Of a stretch of DNA of 64,000 nucleotides, positions 47,050 through 56,103 are shown one piece after another; position 1 is the first letter of the stretch; every line of letters starts with the position of its first letter. The stretch is from the NCBI RefSeq assembly GCF_008710745.1, contig NZ_VYSA01000002.1, positions 1,054,001 through 1,118,000 of the forward strand, read 5' to 3'. Position numbers and translations under genes: made by a program. The DNA comes from Microbacterium rhizomatis (lineage in GTDB: Bacteria > Actinomycetota > Actinomycetes > Actinomycetales > Microbacteriaceae). The notes below the pieces were generated by a model. That model was not told where the DNA came from and did no database searches. It saw only the letters and a program-made list of their open reading frames with translations.

Positions 47050-48702
47050 GTGCAGAAACCTCTCGTCGGGCTCACGCGCCAGAACGTGGGTCGCGAACTG
47101 CTCGCGGGCGTCACCCTGCTCGCGATCGCGATCCCCCTGAACATCGGCTACGCCCAGATCGCGGGTCTGGCTCCGACCGCGGGGCTCTACGCCTTGATCG
47201 TCCCCACGGTCGTCTACGCGCTCGTGGTCTCGTCCCGGCAGCTGGTGGCTTCGCCGGATGCCGCGGCCGCCGCCCTCGTGGCCTCATCGATCGGCGGCCT
47301 CGCGGTGGCGGGCACGGCCGACTACGCCACCCTGGCCCTGGCGCAAGCGATCATCAGCGGCATCCTGCTCGTCCTCCTCGCCGTCTTCAAACTGGGCTTC
47401 CTCGCGAACTTCCTCTCCAAGCCGATCCTCGTCGGATTCGTCGGCGGGCTCGCACTGGACATCCTGGTCTCGCAGATCGCCAAGATGCTCGGCGTGAAGA
47501 TCGACTCCGGAGGCGAGTTCGTCGAGAAGGTCGCCGATCTCGCCGCGGGGCTCGGTACGACCAACCCCTGGTCGCTGATGATCTCGGTGGGCGCCGTCGC
47601 GATCCTGCTCCTGGGTCGACGCTGGCTTCCCCTCGTGCCGTGGGCTCTGGTCGTGCTCGCTCTCGCGACGATCTTCGTCATGCTCACCTCAGCGGATCAG
47701 GCCGGGGTGGCCGTGCTCGGTCCCGTGCCCGCGGGTCCTCCGGCCCTGACGTGGCCGGTGCTCGACTGGATGATGTGGCTCGCTGTCATCCCTTCGGCCA
47801 TCGCCCTCACGATGGTCGCCACAGCGGAGGGACTGCTCATATCGCGGTCGTACGGAGACCGTCGCCACTACCCCACGAGTCCCAATCGCGACCTGTTCGC
47901 CCTCGGTCTGGGCAACATCGCCGCGGGTGCCAGCGGAAGCTTCGCGATGGGCTCGTCCACCTCCCGCACCGCAGCAATGGATCAGGCGGGCTCGCGCACG
48001 CAGCTGCCCTCGCTGGTGCTCGCCGCCGGCACGCTGCTCCTGCTCCTTTTCGGCACGGCGCTGCTGGCCGACATCCCGTCCCCCGCGATCGGCGCGATCG
48101 TCGGCGTCGCGATCCTGCCGCTGCTCGGCATCCGCGAGTTCGTCGATCTGTGGAGGCTGGACCGGTTCGAGTTCTGGATCGGTGCGACGTGCTTCATCGT
48201 GACACTCTTCGTCGGATCCATCCCCGGCATCCTCGTGGCGTTCGTGCTCACGCTGATCAACCTGGCCAAGCGCGCCGCGGCACCGGCGATCGACGTGCTG
48301 GCCCGCAACGACAGTCCCTCCGACTCGCTGCTCGAGCAGGCACCGCGGGGCACGACGACCGCCCCCGGTGTGATCGTCGTCCGGATGGCCGCACCCCTGT
48401 TCTTCGCCAATGCCGATGTGTTCGTTCAGGCCGTGCGCAGCGCGGTCGCCGCCGCAGGCGGACCGTCCGAGGTGCATCACCTCGTCGTGGACATGGAGGC
48501 CGTCACGGACGTCGACGTGACGGGGTCGGAGGCGTTCGCGACCCTGCGCGAATGGCTCGACGACGAAGGCGTGGCGCTCGCCTTCAGCCGGGTGCGCACC
48601 GGGGCGCGCCCGCGCCTCGAACGACTGGGCGTCCTGCGGACCGACGCCGTGTACGACACCAACCGCGCGGCCGTCGCCGCCCTGACATCGCGCGTCGGCT
48701 AG
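47050..48702 (+). CDS. SulP family sulfate/anion permease with STAS domain
   Basis: A 550-residue SLC26/SulP transporter. About 12-14 hydrophobic segments occupy residues 20-400, with the signature near helix 1-3 (IPLNIGYAQIAGLAPTAGLY and SPDAAAAALVASS). A cytoplasmic STAS domain takes up the last 100 residues (HLVVDMEAVTDVDVTGSEAF). Substrates of the family include sulfate, bicarbonate and dicarboxylates. The GTG at 47050 is chosen because GGAGGA sits 6 nt upstream. An earlier -10-like TAGCCT (47017-47022) gives a short leader. A sulfatase-activating enzyme is encoded 1 kb downstream, which slightly favours sulfate. Confidence 0.9.
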   Translation: MQKPLVGLTRQNVGRELLAGVTLLAIAIPLNIGYAQIAGLAPTAGLYALIVPTVVYALVVSSRQLVASPDAAAAALVASSIGGLAVAGTADYATLALAQAIISGILLVLLAVFKLGFLANFLSKPILVGFVGGLALDILVSQIAKMLGVKIDSGGEFVEKVADLAAGLGTTNPWSLMISVGAVAILLLGRRWLPLVPWALVVLALATIFVMLTSADQAGVAVLGPVPAGPPALTWPVLDWMMWLAVIPSAIALTMVATAEGLLISRSYGDRRHYPTSPNRDLFALGLGNIAAGASGSFAMGSSTSRTAAMDQAGSRTQLPSLVLAAGTLLLLLFGTALLADIPSPAIGAIVGVAILPLLGIREFVDLWRLDRFEFWIGATCFIVTLFVGSIPGILVAFVLTLINLAKRAAAPAIDVLARNDSPSDSLLEQAPRGTTTAPGVIVVRMAAPLFFANADVFVQAVRSAVAAAGGPSEVHHLVVDMEAVTDVDVTGSEAFATLREWLDDEGVALAFSRVRTGARPRLERLGVLRTDAVYDTNRAAVAALTSRVG

Positions 48703-48834
48703 GAGCATCATGGACACTGGCTCGGACGAGAGAACGCGGTCATCATGGCAGTGCTGCTCCTCGTCACCGGCGTCTCGATGATCGGCAAGGGCATCGAAGC
48801 TTCTCACCTCAGCAACTACTACGAAAGGAACACC

Positions 48835-49272
48835 GTGGCTGAATTCGAATACGGGCCGGTCGAGCTGCACCTCGTCGGCTTCGAGGGCGACCGACCCGAC
48901 CCAGGGGTCATCGCCGCGATCGTGGAGCTCATCGAGGCCGGCGCCGTCCGGCTCCTGGACTTCATCATCGTGTCCAAGTCCGAGGACGGTGAGGTGACCG
49001 CCGTCGAGATCGAGGACGACAGCGATCGCTACGGCTTCGGCACGGTCGAACTCGCCGAGCTGGGCATCGCCGGCGACGAAGACATCGAAGAACTCGCCGA
49101 GATGATCCCGCCGGGTGCATCGGCCGCGATCGTCGCGTACGAGCTGGTCTGGGCCAAGCGCCTCGCCGAGAGCCTGGCCGTATCAGGAGGCGTCGTCCTC
49201 CGCAGCGAGCGCATCCCCGCGCCCGTCGTGAACGCGCTGGTCGAGGCCGCGCAGGAAGAAGAGGAATCATGA
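48835..49272 (+). CDS. DUF6325 family protein
   Basis: A 145-residue protein of a widespread actinobacterial family of unknown function. It starts FEYGPVELHLVGFEGDRPDP and contains LIEAGAVRLLDFIIVSKSED followed by an acidic EIEDDSDRYG segment and a C-terminal helix. The GTG at 48835 is preferred because it follows AAAGGAA; an in-frame ATG at 48745 would add 30 residues with no ribosome binding site. The gene overlaps the SHOCT-domain gene by 4 bp, so the two are co-translated and probably act together. Confidence 0.78.
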   Translation: MAEFEYGPVELHLVGFEGDRPDPGVIAAIVELIEAGAVRLLDFIIVSKSEDGEVTAVEIEDDSDRYGFGTVELAELGIAGDEDIEELAEMIPPGASAAIVAYELVWAKRLAESLAVSGGVVLRSERIPAPVVNALVEAAQEEEES

Positions 49273-49622
49273 TCCGTCGCATGGGCCGTCCCGGCCTCAT
49301 CGGACTCGCTGCGCGCACCGCCGTGGTCGCCGGAACCGCCACGGCCGTGAGCGGTTCGATGCAGCGCAACCAGCAGAACAAGGCCGAGCAGCAGGCTCAG
49401 GCCGAGGCCTACCAGGCGCAGCAGCAGCAGGCGCAGATCGATGCGGCCGCCCAGGCCGCCGCCGCGCAGTACGCGCCGCCGCCGCAGGCAGCGCCGGCCG
49501 CGGCGGCCGCGGCGCCCGCTGTCGATCTCGTCGCGGAGCTGCAGAAGCTGGCGGGCCTGAAGGAGGCCGGTGTGCTCAGCGACGACGAGTTCGCCGCTGC
49601 GAAGGCCCGGCTTCTGGCCTGA
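49269..49622 (+). CDS. SHOCT domain protein with Gln/Ala-rich linker
   Basis: 117 residues in three parts: an N-terminal amphipathic or weakly hydrophobic segment (GLIGLAARTAVVAGTATAVSG), a low-complexity linker of Gln, Ala and Pro (residues 31-85), and a C-terminal SHOCT domain (LQKLAGLKEAGVLSDDEFAA and a final KARLL). SHOCT domains are short oligomerisation or membrane-proximal modules. It is translationally coupled to the DUF6325 gene upstream, an arrangement that suggests a two-protein complex, perhaps envelope associated. A terminator follows. Confidence 0.82.
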   Translation: MIRRMGRPGLIGLAARTAVVAGTATAVSGSMQRNQQNKAEQQAQAEAYQAQQQQAQIDAAAQAAAAQYAPPPQAAPAAAAAAPAVDLVAELQKLAGLKEAGVLSDDEFAAAKARLLA

Positions 49623-49640
49623 TCGGTCGATCTGAACGCG

Positions 49641-49670
49641 GGAGCCGGACGCCTGATGCGCTCCGGCTCC
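49641..49670 (+). terminator. Hairpin terminator after the SHOCT gene
   Basis: GGAGCCGGA (49641-49649) and TCCGGCTCC (49662-49670) form a perfect 9-bp stem with a 12-nt loop, followed by TCGTTCTCAT. It separates the DUF6325-SHOCT pair from the formylglycine-generating enzyme gene. Confidence 0.8.
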
Positions 49671-49731
49671 TCGTTCTCATCGGCGTCGGATCGCAGCATC
49701 CCGCCTCCGGATCCGTGAGGAAGAAGCACGC

Positions 49732-50667
49732 GTGAACGACATGGTCCGCATCCCGGGCGGCACGTTCCGGATGGGCTCGGAGGAGTTCTACCCCAACGAG
49801 CGGCCCGCCCACGAGCGCACCGTCGGCGACTTCGAGATCGACAGGTACGAAGTCACCAACGAGGACTTCACGGCGTTCGTCGCCGCCACCGGGTACGTCA
49901 CGGTCGCGGAGCGGCCGATGAACGCGGCCGACTACCCCGGCGTCGCTCCCGAAGACCTGATCCCCGGCGGGCTGGTCTTCACCCCGACGTCCGGCCCCGT
50001 CGATCTGAACGACTGGCGGCAGTGGTGGAGGTGGGTGCCGGGCGCGCAGTGGCGCCACCCGCGCGGGCCCGGGTCGTCGATCGAGGATCGGATGCGGCAT
50101 CCCGTCGTGCAAGTATCGTTCGAGGATGCCTCGGCCTACGCTGCGTGGGCCGGCAAGCGACTCCCGACCGAGGTCGAGCACGAGTATGCAGCCCGAGGAG
50201 GCTCGGCCGACACCGCGTTCGCGTGGGGCGATGAGCCCTACCCGGGTGGCGCCGCGCTCGCCAACTCGTGGATCGGCGCATTCCCGTACGACGACCGGGG
50301 CGGCTTCGACGGTGGAACGGCCCCGGTCGGATCGTTCCCACCGAACGGCTACGGCCTGTTCGACATGATCGGCAACGTCTGGGAGTGGACGAGCGACTTC
50401 TACACGACGAGGCATCTGGTGCCGGGGCAGCAGTCGGTCGATCCCGAGAAGCGCGCGAACCTGCTCTCGGTCGCGAGCGCGGAGCCCGGATCGCGCATTC
50501 CGCGACGGGTGCTCAAGGGCGGATCGCATTTGTGCTCGCCCGACTACTGCCTGCGCTTCCGTCCTGCCGCGCGGTCGCCCCAGTCGGACGACTCCGCGAC
50601 GACGCACATCGGGTTCCGCTGCGCCCGCGATGTGCCGCCGCGCACCGCCCCTAAGGTGAGACCGTGA
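49732..50667 (+). CDS. Formylglycine-generating enzyme (sulfatase-activating)
   Basis: A 311-residue FGE/SUMF1-fold protein. It starts VRIPGGTFRMGSEEFYPNER, continues with VSFEDASAYAAWAGKRLPTE, and has GLFDMIGNVWEWTSDFY. The paired active-site cysteines of true FGEs are present as Cys268 and Cys273 in GGSHLCSPDYCLRF, so copper-dependent oxidation of a sulfatase Cys to formylglycine is expected, rather than a mere binding fold. No sulfatase gene is in the window. Start is GTG with GAGGAAG upstream. It overlaps the CLC-type gene by 4 bp. Confidence 0.92.
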   Translation: MNDMVRIPGGTFRMGSEEFYPNERPAHERTVGDFEIDRYEVTNEDFTAFVAATGYVTVAERPMNAADYPGVAPEDLIPGGLVFTPTSGPVDLNDWRQWWRWVPGAQWRHPRGPGSSIEDRMRHPVVQVSFEDASAYAAWAGKRLPTEVEHEYAARGGSADTAFAWGDEPYPGGAALANSWIGAFPYDDRGGFDGGTAPVGSFPPNGYGLFDMIGNVWEWTSDFYTTRHLVPGQQSVDPEKRANLLSVASAEPGSRIPRRVLKGGSHLCSPDYCLRFRPAARSPQSDDSATTHIGFRCARDVPPRTAPKVRP

Positions 50668-51983
50668 CCGACTCGCACGCTGGCACATCCGGCATCCCGG
50701 CCATCCCACCGCCGCCGCGCACCCGTCAGCTTCTGCTGATGGCGATCCCCGCGCTGCTGATCGGCATCCTCTCCGCTCTGACGCTGTGGGGGCTGGAGCA
50801 GGTCGCCTCCGTGCTCGAGACCGCGATCTGGACAACGCTGCCGACGGTGCTGCACGTCGATCCGGCGGGCTGGTGGATCGTCCTGATCCTCACCGCGACC
50901 GGGGCGGCCGTGGGTCTGGTGGTGTGGCTCGTGCCGGGGCATGGCGGCGTGGACTCGGCCACGACCGAGCTGATCTCCCCGCCCCTGCGCCTCATGGCCC
51001 TCCCCAGCCTGATCATCGTCGTCGTGCTCGCTCTGGCCGGAGGTGTCAGCCTCGGCCCCGAGAACCCGATCATCGCGATCAACACCGCCCTCGCGGTCGC
51101 CATCGTCTCGCGCTTCTTCCGGGCTGTGCCGCAGCAGATCGTGCTCCTTCTGGCCGCCTCGGCCACCATCGGGGCGCTCTTCGGCACTCCGGTGGCCGCG
51201 GCGCTCGTCTTCACCGGCGTGGTCGCCGCCGCAAAGGCTCCTGGGTCGCTGTGGGACCGCCTGTTCCTCCCCCTCGTTGCCGCCGGTGCCGGCGGCATCG
51301 TCACGAACATGCTGGGCGGGGGCCTGGGCGTCGTCACCGGGATCGAGCCGTACGCCAGCACGAGCATCCCGCTCGATGCGCTGTGGGGAGCCTGCGTCGC
51401 ATGCGCCGCGGTGCTGGCAGGGCTCATCGGCGTGTTCGTGTTCCCCTACCTCTGGCGGGCATTCCGCGCGCTCAAGTACCCGATCGTCTACACGACGGTG
51501 GGCGGGCTGATCCTCGGGGTCCTCGGGGTGATCGGCGGACCCATCACCCTCTTCAAAGGACTCGACCAGAGTGCCGAGCTGCTCAGTGACCCGTCCGCCT
51601 ACAGTGGGGGCCAGCTCGCTCTGTTCACCGGCATCAAGATCATCGCCCTCGCGGTGGCCGCGGCAGCGGGATTCCGCGGCGGTCGCGTCTTCCCCGCCGT
51701 CTTCATCGGGGTCTCGTTCGGGATGCTGGCCCACGCGCTGGTGCCGAGCATCCCCCTGGGCCTCGCCGTCGCCTGCGGAGTGCTCGGGCTCACCCTCGCG
51801 ATCGCACGCGATGGGTGGATCGCGCTGTTCATCGCCGTCGCGATCGTCGGAGACATCACGCTGCTGCCCGTGCTCTGCGTGATCATCCTTCCCGCGTGGC
51901 TCGTGGTGCGCAGTGCGCCCGAGATGCTCATCCACACGACGGCGACCGACCCGGACTACCTCGTTCCCGCGAAGCCCGCCTGA
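50664..51983 (+). CDS. CLC superfamily ion channel/transporter, YfeO-like
   Basis: A 439-residue protein with about 11 hydrophobic helices. The CLC anion-site motifs appear in altered form: GGVSLGPENPIIAINTALAV replaces the usual GREGP, and GFRGGRVFPAVFIGVSFG matches the second signature. The sequence GVIGGPITLFKGLD is shared with the E. coli YfeO subgroup. Chloride or fluoride transport is possible but not shown. The GTG overlaps the FGE stop, yet TAAGGT lies 6 nt upstream inside the FGE gene, so an internal leaderless promoter may exist in addition to coupling. Confidence 0.87.
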   Translation: MTDSHAGTSGIPAIPPPPRTRQLLLMAIPALLIGILSALTLWGLEQVASVLETAIWTTLPTVLHVDPAGWWIVLILTATGAAVGLVVWLVPGHGGVDSATTELISPPLRLMALPSLIIVVVLALAGGVSLGPENPIIAINTALAVAIVSRFFRAVPQQIVLLLAASATIGALFGTPVAAALVFTGVVAAAKAPGSLWDRLFLPLVAAGAGGIVTNMLGGGLGVVTGIEPYASTSIPLDALWGACVACAAVLAGLIGVFVFPYLWRAFRALKYPIVYTTVGGLILGVLGVIGGPITLFKGLDQSAELLSDPSAYSGGQLALFTGIKIIALAVAAAAGFRGGRVFPAVFIGVSFGMLAHALVPSIPLGLAVACGVLGLTLAIARDGWIALFIAVAIVGDITLLPVLCVIILPAWLVVRSAPEMLIHTTATDPDYLVPAKPA

Positions 51984-51990
51984 TGCGGCG

Positions 51991-52057
51991 CGCGCGCCGC
52001 GCGCTCGCGCCTGTCCCTGCAGCCGCCCGCGCGCCGCGCGCTCGCGCCTGTCCCTGC
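51991..52057. repeat. Two direct copies of a 30-bp GC-rich sequence, 37-bp period
   Basis: A 30-bp sequence beginning CGCGCGCCGCGCGCTCGCGC and ending CTGTCCCTGC is found at 51991-52020 and 52028-52057. It lies directly after the stop of the CLC-type gene in the convergent gap, and CGCGCG runs in it can fold on themselves. ATGTCCGCC/GGCGGACAT dyads follow between about 52137 and 52188. Confidence 0.8.
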
Positions 52058-52227
52058 CGTCCGCCGCGCTCATGTCCGCCAGGAGGCGGGAATGAGCTCG
52101 CCCGTCGACCGTCTTCCCGACACGCCCCACCCCGCATGTCCGCCAGACGGCACGCACCCCCACCCATGCCCACCAACAGGCGGACATCGGAGACAACACG
52201 AGACGCGGGATGCCGGCATTCGGCGTT

Positions 52228-52260
52228 GCCCCTCACCCCGCGCACGGCGAGGTGAGGGGC
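52228..52260. terminator. Hairpin terminator at the end of the ABC exporter operon
   Basis: GCCCCTCACC (52228-52237) pairs perfectly with GGTGAGGGGC (52251-52260) around a 13-nt loop, 11 bp after the minus-strand ABC stop. It can also act on the convergent CLC transcript. Confidence 0.78.
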
Positions 52261-52270
52261 GCCTCGAAGG

Positions 52271-54379
52271 CTAGGCCTGCGGGGTCGTCGACTCGTCGCC
52301 GCCGGGTTCGGGCGCCGAGCCCCCACCGCCGCCGGCCGAGACAGGGATGCTGCCGGTGAGCGACAGGTCGAGGAGGGCCGCCTCGGCGTCGAGGTCGTTG
52401 GCCGCCTGCTCGAACTGCGATTGGTAGAGCCGCCAGTAAGCCCCTCGCGCGGCGATGAGCTCGTCGTGCGAACCCTTCTCGACGATGTCGCCGTGCTCCA
52501 TCACGAGGATCAGGTCGGCGTCGCGAATGGTCGAGAGCCGGTGCGCGATCACGAACGACGTTCGCCCCTCGCGCAGCTTGTTCATGGCCTGCTGCAGCAG
52601 CAGCTCGGTCCTGGTGTCGACCGACGAGGTGGCCTCATCGAGGATCAGCACCGAGGGTTGCGCGATGAACGCTCGGGCGATCGTGATGAGCTGCTTCTCG
52701 CCCGCGGAGACATTCGAGGCATCCTCATCGAGGACCGTGTCATAGCCGTCGGGCAGCGAATGCACGAACCTGTCGACACGCGTCGCCGTCGCGGCCCGAA
52801 TGATGTCGTCGTCCGAAGCCGACTCGCGCCCGTACCGGATGTTGTCGCGGATCGTGCCGGCGAACAGCCACGGATCCTGCAGCACCATGCCGGTGCGCGA
52901 CCGCACGTCATCGCGGGTGAGCGCCGCGATGTCCTGGCCGTCGAGCAGAATCCGCCCGCCGTCGAGTTCGTAGAACCGCATGATGAGGTTCACGAGCGTC
53001 GTCTTGCCCGCGCCGGTCGGGCCGACGATCGCCACCGTCTGACCGGGCTCGACGCGGAACGACAGATCGGTGATGAGCGGACGCTCGGGCGTGTACGAGA
53101 ACCGCACGTGCTCGAACTCGATTACGCCGTCGCCGTTCACCGACTTCGGGGCGTCGGGCGCGTCGGGCTCCTGCTCGTCGGCATCCAGCAGCTCGAAGAC
53201 CCGCTCGGCGGATGCGACGCCCGATTGCACGATCGCGGCCATGCCGCCCAGCTGCGACAGCGGCTGGGTGAACTGCTGCGAGTACTGGATGAAGGCCTGC
53301 ACGTCGCCGAGCCGAAGCTGGCCGCCGGCGACCATCACCCCGCCGAGGACGGCGATCCCGACGTAGGTCAGGTTTCCGATGAAGGTCATGCCGGGCATGA
53401 TGATGTTCGAGAGGAACTGGGCGCGGAAGCTCGCCTGGTAGAGCTCTTCGTTCTCGATCTCGAACTTCGCCCGCGAATCCTGCTGGCGACCGTAGACCTT
53501 GACGAGCGCGTGACCGGAGAACGACTCCTCGACCCGGGCGTTGAGCGTGCCCACCTTGCGCCACTGGATGCCGAACGCCTTCTGCGACTTGGGCCCGATG
53601 ACTCCGAAGATCACGGCCATCAGGGGCAGCGAGACGAGTGCGACGAGGGCGAGCTGCCACGAGATCGAGAACATCATGATCATCACGCCGACCACGGTCA
53701 GCACCGAGGTCAGGGCCGAAGACAGCGACTGCTGCATCGTCTGCGTGATGTTGTCGATGTCGTTCGTCACCCGCGAGATGAGGTCGCCGCGCTGCACCTT
53801 GTCGAAGTACGACAGCGGAAGGCGATTGATCTTCACCTCGACGTCCTGGCGGAGGCGCCACATGGTGCGAACCATGATCACGTTGATGACGTAGCCCTGG
53901 ATCCAGCTGAGGAACGACGAGACGACGTAGATCGCCAGGACGGCGACGATCACCGTGCGCAGGGCGGTGAAGTCCACACCGGCGCCGACGGTGAAGTTGC
54001 CCATCGCGCCGACGATGTTCGCGAAGTCGGTCTGGCCGGCCGCCTCAAGAGCGGAGACCACATCGGCCTGCGACGTGCCCGCCGGGAACTGCGCGCCGAG
54101 GCCCGCCGAGACGGCGCCCTCGAAGATGATGTTCGTCGCCTGGCCGAGGATCTTCGGAGCGATCACCGCGAGCACCACGCCGATCGCGCCGAGGATCGAC
54201 ACGATCGTGAATGACACGGCGTGCGGACGGAGCAGGCCGATCAGGCGACGGAAGCTCTTGCCGAAGTTCGACGCTTTGCCGGGCTTGACGCTGTCCCAGG
54301 TGCCGGAGCTCTGGCGGGCCTGCTCGGCGAGGTCGAGTTCGAGCTGTTCTTCCTCGGTGAGGGCGTCTGGGGTGCTCAT
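52271..54379 (-). CDS. Heterodimeric ABC exporter, second half-transporter (canonical Walker B)
   Basis: A 702-residue fused membrane-plus-ATPase half. Six helices lie in residues 45-370, with an unusually long insertion between the first two helices (about residues 75-135). The ATPase has Walker A GPTGAGKTTL, signature NVSAGEKQLITIARAF and Walker B SVLILDEATSSVD with the catalytic Glu. The signature VSAGE is atypical. With the partner upstream, which has Asp instead of Glu in Walker B, it forms one good and one degenerate ATP site, as in TM287/288. A Gly/Ser/Pro-rich tail ends the protein. It starts 4 bp inside the upstream gene. Confidence 0.93.
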   Translation of the reverse strand: MSTPDALTEEEQLELDLAEQARQSSGTWDSVKPGKASNFGKSFRRLIGLLRPHAVSFTIVSILGAIGVVLAVIAPKILGQATNIIFEGAVSAGLGAQFPAGTSQADVVSALEAAGQTDFANIVGAMGNFTVGAGVDFTALRTVIVAVLAIYVVSSFLSWIQGYVINVIMVRTMWRLRQDVEVKINRLPLSYFDKVQRGDLISRVTNDIDNITQTMQQSLSSALTSVLTVVGVMIMMFSISWQLALVALVSLPLMAVIFGVIGPKSQKAFGIQWRKVGTLNARVEESFSGHALVKVYGRQQDSRAKFEIENEELYQASFRAQFLSNIIMPGMTFIGNLTYVGIAVLGGVMVAGGQLRLGDVQAFIQYSQQFTQPLSQLGGMAAIVQSGVASAERVFELLDADEQEPDAPDAPKSVNGDGVIEFEHVRFSYTPERPLITDLSFRVEPGQTVAIVGPTGAGKTTLVNLIMRFYELDGGRILLDGQDIAALTRDDVRSRTGMVLQDPWLFAGTIRDNIRYGRESASDDDIIRAATATRVDRFVHSLPDGYDTVLDEDASNVSAGEKQLITIARAFIAQPSVLILDEATSSVDTRTELLLQQAMNKLREGRTSFVIAHRLSTIRDADLILVMEHGDIVEKGSHDELIAARGAYWRLYQSQFEQAANDLDAEAALLDLSLTGSIPVSAGGGGGSAPEPGGDESTTPQA

Positions 54380-56103
54380 GCCTGCACCGCCAGCTGCGAA
54401 TCGACGATCTCTCGGTAGGTGGGACTGGACTCGATGAGCTCTTCGTGCGTGCCGATACCGGCCATCCGGCCGTTCTCGAGCACCACGATGCGATCGGCCT
54501 CGGTGATCGTCGAGACGCGCTGGGCGACGACGATCTTGGTCACGTGAGGCAGTTCGCGCCAGAGGGCCTGCCGGAGCCGGGCATCCGTGGTGAGGTCGAG
54601 AGCCGAGAACGAGTCGTCGAACACGAGGATGTCGGGCTGGTGGATGATCGCCCGTGCGATCGCGAGCCTCTGCCTCTGCCCACCCGACACATTCGTGCCG
54701 CCCTGCGCGATCCGCGCGTCGAGCTTTCCTTCCATCTGCTCGACGAAGTCCCGCCCCTGGGCGATCTCGAGCGCTGCCCACAGTTCGTCTTCGGTCGCGT
54801 CCTCGCGTCCGAAGCGGAGGTTGGAGGCCACCGTGCCCGAGAACAGGAACGGGCGCTGCGGAACGAGCCCGATGCCGTTCCAGAGCAGATCGAGATCCGC
54901 CTGGCGCACGTCGACGCCGCCGACGAGCACCGAGCCGCCCGTCACGTCGAACAGGCGAGGGATCAGAGACACGAGCGTGGTCTTGCCCGCGCCTGTCGAG
55001 CCGACCACCGCGACGGTCTCGCCGGGCGCCGCATCGAAGGAGATGCCCTGCAGAACGGGCTCTTCGGCACCGGGATAGGTGAACTCCACATCCTGGAACC
55101 GCACGGAGCCGCGTGCCGGAAAGTCCGTCACCGGATCTTCGGCGCGGACGAGCGTCGACTCGCTCGCGAGGACCTCGCTGATCCGCTCGGCCGACACCGC
55201 GGCGCGCGGGATCATGATGACCATGAAGCTCGCCATCAGCACGCCCATCAGGATCTGCGCGATGTACTGCATGAAGGCGAACAGAGTGCCGATCTGGATC
55301 GTGCCGTCGTTGACCTCGATGCCGCCGAACCAGATGACGCCGACGATCGTGACGTTCAGCACCAGCATCGCCATCGGGAAGAGCAGGACGAAAAGCGACC
55401 CGACCTTGCGCCCGACCACCATGATGTCGGTGTTGGCGACGCCGAACCGCTCTTCCTCGATGTCTTCGCGCACGAAGGCCCGCACGACGCGGACGCCGGT
55501 GAGCTGCTCGCGAAGGACGCGGTTGACGGCGTCGAGCTTCTTCTGGAACTGACGGAACAGCGGCACCATCCGGCTGACGATGAGGAGCACGAGCACCAGC
55601 AGGAGCGGAACGGCGACGGCGATGAGCCACGACAGACCGAGGTCTTGGCGAACCGCCATGATGATGCCGCCGATCGCGAGCAGCGGAGCGGTCACGAGCA
55701 TCGTGGAGCCCATCATCGCGAGCATCTGCACCTGCTGCACGTCGTTCGTGTTGCGGGTGATGAGCGAGCCGGGCCCGAAGGCCGAGACCTCGCGCTCCGA
55801 GAAGGCGCTGACCTTCTCGAAGATGTCGCGCCGGATGTCGCGGCCCGCCGCCATCGATGCGCGAGCGGCGAAGTACGTGGCGATGATCGCGGCCACGATC
55901 TGCCCGAGCGAGATCGCGAGCATCAGCGCGCCGGTCGACCAGATGTACGCGACATCGCCCTTGGATACGCCCTGATCGATGATGTCGGCGTTCAACGTCG
56001 GCAGATAGAGCGTGGCGACCGCCGAGATGATCTGGAACACGAGCAGCGCGGCGAGGAGCCAACGGTACGGCTTGAGATAGCGGAAGAGGAGTTTTCCGAG
56101 CAC
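54376..56103 (-). CDS. Heterodimeric ABC exporter, first half-transporter (degenerate Walker B)
   Basis: A 575-residue half-transporter with six helices and an ATPase domain: Walker A GSTGAGKTTL, signature NVSGGQRQRLAIARAI, and Walker B DILVFDDSFSALD, where Asp replaces the catalytic Glu. This is the mark of the non-hydrolysing half in heterodimeric multidrug exporters. The GTG at 56103 is preferred because GGAG lies 6 nt upstream; an ATG at 56154 would add 17 polar residues with no ribosome binding site. The stop overlaps the next start (ATGA). Substrates are probably drugs or lipids. Confidence 0.9.
   Translation of the reverse strand: MLGKLLFRYLKPYRWLLAALLVFQIISAVATLYLPTLNADIIDQGVSKGDVAYIWSTGALMLAISLGQIVAAIIATYFAARASMAAGRDIRRDIFEKVSAFSEREVSAFGPGSLITRNTNDVQQVQMLAMMGSTMLVTAPLLAIGGIIMAVRQDLGLSWLIAVAVPLLLVLVLLIVSRMVPLFRQFQKKLDAVNRVLREQLTGVRVVRAFVREDIEEERFGVANTDIMVVGRKVGSLFVLLFPMAMLVLNVTIVGVIWFGGIEVNDGTIQIGTLFAFMQYIAQILMGVLMASFMVIMIPRAAVSAERISEVLASESTLVRAEDPVTDFPARGSVRFQDVEFTYPGAEEPVLQGISFDAAPGETVAVVGSTGAGKTTLVSLIPRLFDVTGGSVLVGGVDVRQADLDLLWNGIGLVPQRPFLFSGTVASNLRFGREDATEDELWAALEIAQGRDFVEQMEGKLDARIAQGGTNVSGGQRQRLAIARAIIHQPDILVFDDSFSALDLTTDARLRQALWRELPHVTKIVVAQRVSTITEADRIVVLENGRMAGIGTHEELIESSPTYREIVDSQLAVQA

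Noticed and set aside
48745..48834. 30-codon in-frame extension of the DUF6325 protein
   Set aside because: No ribosome binding site at 48745, while GTG 48835 has one, and the family begins at the FEYGPVE segment. A separate leader peptide cannot be fully excluded.
48703..48834. Riboswitch or structured leader before the DUF6325 gene
   Set aside because: No recognisable aptamer core or convincing long helix was seen in the 130 bp.
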